DNA of 64,000 bases from Marivita sp. S6314 (GTDB lineage: Bacteria > Pseudomonadota > Alphaproteobacteria > Rhodobacterales > Rhodobacteraceae): the NCBI RefSeq assembly GCF_023015985.1, contig NZ_JALKAO010000002.1, positions 310,001-374,000 of the forward strand, written 5' to 3'. The notes beneath the pieces are model-generated. The model worked only from the letters and a program-made list of their open reading frames with translations. It searched no databases and was not told the origin of the DNA. How positions within the stretch are numbered: position 1 is the stretch's first letter; every line of letters starts with the position of its first letter. A program made the translations under genes and the position numbers. Below are positions 59,950 to 64,000 of the stretch, in pieces.

Positions 59950-60935
59950 GAGGCAGGCCCCCTGCCCTCAAGCTGCGCCAAGACCTTGTCGGCGGCCTGA
60001 CCCGGGGTTTGCTTGCCATCCTCGACCTGAAGGCCCAGCGCATCGATGATGCCCTTGATCGGTTCGCGCTCCAGCCGCGCGAGGACGGATTGGCGCAGCT
60101 CTGCTTCAAACCAGTAGCGCGATTGGGCTGCGCGGCGCGACAGGAAATGGCCGTGTTCGCGCCGCCAGTCGGCCAGCGTTTTCATCTCGGCCCACGCGGT
60201 TTCAAGTCCCTCTTCGACCAAGGCTGACACCGTCATCGCCTTGGGAAAGCCATCGGGATCCTGCGGGCGCTTGCGCAGCAGGCGCAGCGCGCCGGCGTAA
60301 TCGGCACAGGTGCGCGTGGCGGCGGCCTTGAGATCACCGTCGGCCTTGTTGACCAGGATGATATCGGCCATCTCCATGATGCCACGTTTGACACCCTGCA
60401 GTTCATCCCCCCCGGCAGGGGCGAGCAGCAGCAGGAACAGGTCAGACATTTCCGCCACGACCGTTTCGGATTGACCAACGCCGACCGTTTCGATCAGCAC
60501 GACATCGAAGCCTGCAGCTTCGCACAGGTCGATGGCTTCGCGGGTGCGGCGGGCAACGCCGCCCAGATGGGATTGCGACGGAGAGGGGCGGATAAAGGCG
60601 TTTGGATCGCGGGCCAAGTGCTCCATCCGGGTCTTGTCGCCCAGAATGGACCCGCCGGAGCGGGCCGAACTGGGATCAACCGCCAGCACAGCGACCTTCA
60701 GCCCTTGCCCGGTCAGCATCATGCCGAAGGATTCGATGAAGGTGGATTTGCCCACGCCTGGTGTGCCGGAAAGGCCGATGCGCAGGGCCTCTTTGCCGTG
60801 GCCGCGCAAGGTATCGAGAAGCTGCATCGCGTGCTGGCGATGGTCCGCGCGGCCGCTTTCAACAAGGGTGATGGCCCGCGCCAATGCGCGCCGTTCTCCG
60901 GACAGGATGCGGCGTGCCAGATCGTCGATATCCAT
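59946..60935 (-). CDS. meaB: Methylmalonyl-CoA mutase-associated GTPase MeaB
   Basis: 329-aa G3E-family GTPase that loads and protects adenosylcobalamin in methylmalonyl-CoA or ethylmalonyl-CoA mutase. GLSGTPGVGKSTFIESFG (P-loop), VLAVDPSSARSGGSILGDKT, FIRPSPSQSHLGGVARRTRE and ILVNKADGDLK are its signatures, and a C-terminal dimerisation helix follows. ATG 60935 is preferred; two earlier ATGs exist. Mutase genes are not in the window. Confidence 0.95.
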   Translation of the reverse strand: MDIDDLARRILSGERRALARAITLVESGRADHRQHAMQLLDTLRGHGKEALRIGLSGTPGVGKSTFIESFGMMLTGQGLKVAVLAVDPSSARSGGSILGDKTRMEHLARDPNAFIRPSPSQSHLGGVARRTREAIDLCEAAGFDVVLIETVGVGQSETVVAEMSDLFLLLLAPAGGDELQGVKRGIMEMADIILVNKADGDLKAAATRTCADYAGALRLLRKRPQDPDGFPKAMTVSALVEEGLETAWAEMKTLADWRREHGHFLSRRAAQSRYWFEAELRQSVLARLEREPIKGIIDALGLQVEDGKQTPGQAADKVLAQLEGRGPAS

Positions 60936-60998
60936 GCAGAAAGCTCCGTCTTGGTTTGACGGCAGATGTGGCATGGGCGCGCCGGGCAAGTAAAGGGA

Positions 60999-61550
60999 TC
61001 AGCTTAACCCATCCGGCCCGTGTTTGAGAATCACCGGCACGATCAGCTCTTCCTCGTCGATCAAGTGACGGTTCAGCAGGGATTGAAAGGTCAGCAGGTT
61101 TTCGCGAAACGGACCGGCCTCTTCGTTGCCCCGGATCACCGCGTTGGCACCGTCGGCAAACCGGTTGAGCAGCCCGTCCATCGCGTGGTGATCGGAATCC
61201 AGCAGGGTAAAGCCCCGCTGAAGGCCCGGTTCCTTGCCACTCAAAAGCGGGAAGTAATGGTGATCCTCGATCTGATGATGTGCGTGCAGGTTCTGCAAGA
61301 TTGCGGACCCGGTGCGCGACAGGCGACCGTGATAGGTTTGCTCGTCGATCTTCCGGTCCGCGACGCGTTCCGTATCGCGGATCAGTGTCGTCAAAAGCGT
61401 GCGAAACATCAGATGGCGGTCAAGCCAGAACGCCACCAGCCCCGCGAAATTGTCATGCGTGGGCCATGTGTCGCGCGGATAGCTTTCCAGCAAGACGCGC
61501 AACGCATCGGGCAGGCCCGTCCGTGTGTCCAACGCCAGGTTGTTTGTCAT
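60999..61550 (-). CDS. Hemerythrin-domain protein
   Basis: 183-aa four-helix protein with the diiron His/Glu pattern: WLDRHLMFRTLLT, LHAHHQIEDHHYFPLL, LLDSDHHAMDGLLNRF and LLNRHLIDEEELIVPVI. Bacterial hemerythrins bind O2 or NO at the diiron site, or repair iron centres. GGAG lies before the ATG at 61550. It is separate from, but close to, meaB. Confidence 0.88.
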   Translation of the reverse strand: MTNNLALDTRTGLPDALRVLLESYPRDTWPTHDNFAGLVAFWLDRHLMFRTLLTTLIRDTERVADRKIDEQTYHGRLSRTGSAILQNLHAHHQIEDHHYFPLLSGKEPGLQRGFTLLDSDHHAMDGLLNRFADGANAVIRGNEEAGPFRENLLTFQSLLNRHLIDEEELIVPVILKHGPDGLS

Positions 61551-61597
61551 GCGCAACTCCTGGCGTCAGGACGTGCGCCAAACAGCCCGGATGTCAA

Positions 61598-62005
61598 TCA
61601 CCGCAGGACATGTACGGCGCAATTTGCGTGCCGCACCACATGGGTGGCTGTTGAGCCCAGCAACAGGGTCTGCATGCCGGGACGGTGGGACGCGACGACG
61701 ATCAGGTCTGGTGAATGCTCTTCGGCGTAGTCGAGAATCGACCGCCCCGAATGCCCTTCGATGACAGCGGCGACGGCCCCTGCCTCGGAGGCGATGCGCT
61801 CCATTTCGTCGTCGATGGCCTTGCGCGTGGCCGCGATGATGTCAGCGGAGATGTAGCTGATGGCATAGCTGGGAACGGCTTCGACCACGTGCAGCAACGT
61901 GATCCGCGCGCCGTCATCGGCCAATTTCTTGGCCACCGAAATGGCGTGTGCGGCGCGATCGTCTTCGCCGTCAAGTGCGATGGGAACAAGGATATTTTTG
62001 TACAT
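61598..62005 (-). CDS. Universal stress protein
   Basis: 135-aa UspA domain: YKNILVPIALDGEDDRAAHA, ARITLLHVVEAVPSYAISYI and the ATP-type loop VVASHRPGMQTLLLGSTATH followed by VVRHANCAVHVLR. The G-x2-G-x9-G-S/T pattern (RPGMQTLLLGSTA) suggests ATP binding, though the first Gly is replaced. AGGAGGGG before the ATG at 62005 is an excellent ribosome site. Confidence 0.93.
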   Translation of the reverse strand: MYKNILVPIALDGEDDRAAHAISVAKKLADDGARITLLHVVEAVPSYAISYISADIIAATRKAIDDEMERIASEAGAVAAVIEGHSGRSILDYAEEHSPDLIVVASHRPGMQTLLLGSTATHVVRHANCAVHVLR

Positions 62006-62090
62006 CAGACCCCTCCTAATTCGCTGATGCCACAATGGTATCGCAAACGGCGGGCCGCCACATTGATCCGCATCAGATGGCGATCCTGTC

Positions 62091-62936
62091 TCAGGACACG
62101 TTTGGTTCGCCCTGCAAGCCCAGCAGCTTTCGAAATCCGGTCCAGTATCCTGGCAAGCGTGGGGGCTCCTGCAGCTGCGGCAGCGCCTCGTCCGCCCAGC
62201 GCGCCATGCGACGGGTGCTAAAGTCGCGCCCCCAGGTCAGGTAGGCGTCGGCATCATCGGGGCGCAGACGGCAGGCCGACCCGACCAGCCCGACCACCGT
62301 CTCTGGCGCGGAGTACCATTCGTCCTGAATGCCGGTGACCTTGGTTTGCAGCAGCGGCCCCACCCAACGCATCAGTGGTTTGTCGGAAAACTGCAGCAGC
62401 AGCTTGCCCATTTCATCGCGGCTGTAATGGATGAGCGGCGGGAACGTGTCGAAGAACAGGGCCTTGCCATCGAGATAGGCGAAGTTGCGGATCGACGGGT
62501 GAAATCCGATGCGGGTGTCGAATTGATCCGCGTTGTTCCAGAAGGTGGCGATCACATCGCCTGCCGCTTCCATCATCTTGAGCGTGTTGTCCAACGACGC
62601 CGCCTGCATCTGCGGGCGCATCATCGCATCCGAGGGAAGCGCTTCCTGGACGATCACCGGAATGCGCCCCCCCGGCATATCGAGCAGATGAAATTCAGTG
62701 TCGGGCAGTGCCACGCCAGCGGTGTTGAGCGCGACAACGTAATCGTCGTGGCACTGCGCCAGACGGTCAAGCGCCACGGCATCCGGCAGGCCGCGATAGA
62801 TCTTGATCACCTTGTCGGAAAACGGCCCCGACGCGGGCCGGAACGGTGCGCAGAAATAGCCCAGTTTCGAGACGGTCTGGCCCCGCGACGCGCTGTCGGC
62901 GCGGATCACCTCTTTGAGGGCGTCAAGATCGGTCAT
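62091..62936 (-). CDS. Kinase-fold protein lacking the usual catalytic Asp (DUF6206-like)
   Basis: 281-aa protein with the skeleton of the aminoglycoside phosphotransferase/protein-kinase fold: Lys45 in DKVIKIYRG (ATP lysine), a hinge near Glu98, His146-Pro-Ser-Ile-Arg-Asn151 in GFHPSIRNFAYLDG at the catalytic loop, and Asp163 in FFDTFPPLIHYS at the metal loop. The H-x-D Asp is Ser148 here, so classical kinase activity is doubtful. It is 30 nt downstream of parA and probably in its operon. Confidence 0.65.
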   Translation of the reverse strand: MTDLDALKEVIRADSASRGQTVSKLGYFCAPFRPASGPFSDKVIKIYRGLPDAVALDRLAQCHDDYVVALNTAGVALPDTEFHLLDMPGGRIPVIVQEALPSDAMMRPQMQAASLDNTLKMMEAAGDVIATFWNNADQFDTRIGFHPSIRNFAYLDGKALFFDTFPPLIHYSRDEMGKLLLQFSDKPLMRWVGPLLQTKVTGIQDEWYSAPETVVGLVGSACRLRPDDADAYLTWGRDFSTRRMARWADEALPQLQEPPRLPGYWTGFRKLLGLQGEPNVS

Positions 62937-62966
62937 GGTGCTGGCTCCGGCAGTGTTGGACTGCGT

Positions 62967-63608
62967 TTACCCGTTTGACAGCACCTCTGCCACCTCTGAC
63001 GTGAGCGCATCCACTTCGGCCTGTGCCGGTGTCTTGCGTCCTTCGGCGGCGCCCCGGCCCTGCCCCAGCGCTTCGGCATAGATCACCCGGTTGGCCAGTT
63101 GGGCCTGCGCGATGCGCGCTTCGAGCGCTTCGGCGGCTTGCGCCACTTCGGCCCCCAGGTTCGTGTTCTTGCGCGCGCGGTTCAGCACCACCAGCGTGTC
63201 CTTGCCTTCGCGCCGCGCCAGATCAAGCACACCTTCGGTGGCCCAAAGGTCGACATGGCTGACGCTGACCGGCACCACCACCAGATCCGCGACGCGCAAG
63301 GCCGGGCGCAAATCGCTGTCGGCTTTGGGTGGGGTGTCGATGATGACGATGTCATGGCTGTCGGACAGTTTGCGCACCTCATAGGTGATGCCCCAGGCCG
63401 ACGAAGTGGCAAATTCGAGGTTTTCGAAAGGTCCGGTTTCATTTTCGATGCGTGTCATGAACCAGCGGCCCAGACTGCCCTGCGGATCAATATCCACCAG
63501 CGCCACGCTTTTGCCCTGACGCAGGAAACCGATGGCAAGATTGGCCGACACCGTGGTCTTGCCAGAGCCACCCTTTTGTTGCGCTACTGTGATGACATGT
63601 CCGGTCAT
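62967..63608 (-). CDS. Orphan ParA-family ATPase
   Basis: 213-aa P-loop ATPase: VITVAQQKGGSGKTTVSANL (deviant Walker A), VDIDPQGSLGRWF, VIIDTPPKADSDLRPAL (Walker B) and VVLNRARKNTNLG. It lacks the N-terminal DNA-binding part of chromosomal ParA and has no ParB next to it, so it more likely positions a protein cargo. Start at ATG 63608; the frame runs to 63632. The neighbouring kinase-like gene is its likely partner. Confidence 0.88.
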   Translation of the reverse strand: MTGHVITVAQQKGGSGKTTVSANLAIGFLRQGKSVALVDIDPQGSLGRWFMTRIENETGPFENLEFATSSAWGITYEVRKLSDSHDIVIIDTPPKADSDLRPALRVADLVVVPVSVSHVDLWATEGVLDLARREGKDTLVVLNRARKNTNLGAEVAQAAEALEARIAQAQLANRVIYAEALGQGRGAAEGRKTPAQAEVDALTSEVAEVLSNG

Positions 63609-63704
63609 TGCATCGTCCCCCGATTCGGGCAAAGCGTACGGGGCATATTGTGCAGGTGCAGCATAAAAATTGACACACCCGCGATTGTGGAAAGGTTTGA
63701 TGCC

Positions 63705-64000
63705 ATGAAATCACCCATTCGACCCGTGGATGACGAGGCCCGCGCCATGGTGCGGGATGTGATGCAGTCTGCCCGATTTGCAGCGCTTTCCTTGATCGAC
63801 CCGGACACAGGCGCGCCAATGGTCAGCCGGATTGCGCTGGTGGAGGGACCGGATCGCATCCCCCTGAGCCTGATTTCTGATCTGAGCCAGCACAGCGCTG
63901 CACTGCAGAAAACGCCGGTGTGTTCGCTGCTGATCGGGGAACCGGGCGCAAAGGGGGATCCGCTGACCTATCCGCGATTGAGCCTTCAGGCGGAAGCCGG
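63705..64000 (+). CDS. HugZ/pyridoxamine-phosphate-oxidase-like protein, N-terminal part
   Basis: The first 98 residues run to the window edge: SPIRPVDDEARAMVRDVMQS, ARFAALSLIDPDTGAPMVSR and ALQKTPVCSLLIGEPGAKGD. This is the split-barrel flavin/heme fold of the HugZ-like family, involved in heme utilisation or as an FMN-binding protein. AAAGG lies 11 nt before the ATG at 63705. Divergent from parA. Cut off by the window end. Confidence 0.82.
   Translation, partial: MKSPIRPVDDEARAMVRDVMQSARFAALSLIDPDTGAPMVSRIALVEGPDRIPLSLISDLSQHSAALQKTPVCSLLIGEPGAKGDPLTYPRLSLQAEA

Overview
The window is chromosomal DNA from a marine Rhodobacterales (Roseobacter-group) alphaproteobacterium. The evidence is gene content and style: GC-rich coding, short intergenic gaps and many 1-8 nt overlaps between genes. 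There is a ChrB/ChrA pair next to a split rplY-pth neighbourhood, a DmdB-like acyl-CoA ligase, MeaB, a malic enzyme-phosphotransacetylase fusion, a MerR-headed fatty-acid oxidation operon and an FeS-type photolyase. Rhodobacterales-style interspersed repeats are also present. It is not a plasmid or prophage: housekeeping genes (trpA, trpB, rplY, pth, upp, lepA, rpmB) are spread throughout. I found no rRNA, tRNA or CRISPR array.

Layout. 0-3 kb: the start of a MATE exporter, a DUF1007/NiCoT metal-transport pair and an unrecognised 399-aa protein with a Ser/Asp-rich tail. 3-9 kb: PPK2, trpA with an overlapping hydratase-like gene, a Tat-exported nitroreductase-like protein/MarR pair, and lldD; the nitroreductase-lldD gap carries two inverted repeats. 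9-10.9 kb: an AT-richer accessory pocket with a 354-aa orphan convergent with a 47-aa Asp/His-rich small protein. 11-19.4 kb: MFS, L25, a membrane protein, a DUF1906 glycosidase-like protein, rhodanese-ChrB and ChrA, Pth, DUF2332 and DUF2237. 19.4-24.5 kb: a LuxR C-terminal remnant butted against trpB, a MATE exporter, two hotdog thioesterases, DUF421 and a MerR regulator. 24.7-32.7 kb: MerR regulator, acyl-CoA dehydrogenase, small protein, second acyl-CoA dehydrogenase, GST, thiolase and FadB, which look like one beta-oxidation operon. 33-37.3 kb: sulfotransferase, acyl-CoA ligase, an M48-like protein without its metal motif, and an envelope protein.

37.38-40.22 kb is an intact mobile element: an IS1595-family transposase with four passenger genes, near-perfect terminal inverted repeats (24 of 26 bp) and 8-bp target duplications, inserted at the stop codon of upp. 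It lies at the 3' end of a tightly coupled nucleoside-salvage operon (cdd-deoA-deoB-add-upp). 44.9-53 kb: maeB, photolyase, SDR, esterase, lipoprotein and lepA. 53.1-55.3 kb: a three-gene cassette (periplasmic protein, L,D-transpeptidase-like protein, papain/C39-like peptidase with a peptidoglycan-binding-like N-terminus and EF-hand) that I consider the best candidate for an undescribed cell-wall-directed system. 55.5-64 kb: DksA-like protein, LMW-PTP, Sir2, copper chaperone genes, L28, hydrolase-MeaB, hemerythrin, USP, a kinase-like protein lacking the usual catalytic Asp, an orphan ParA and the start of a HugZ-like gene.

Several gene ends carry paired perfect palindromes with a GTCGAC or TTCGAA core, and other gaps carry inverted copies of an interspersed repeat of about 40 nt. 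Family assignments come from reading motifs by eye; no database search was run.
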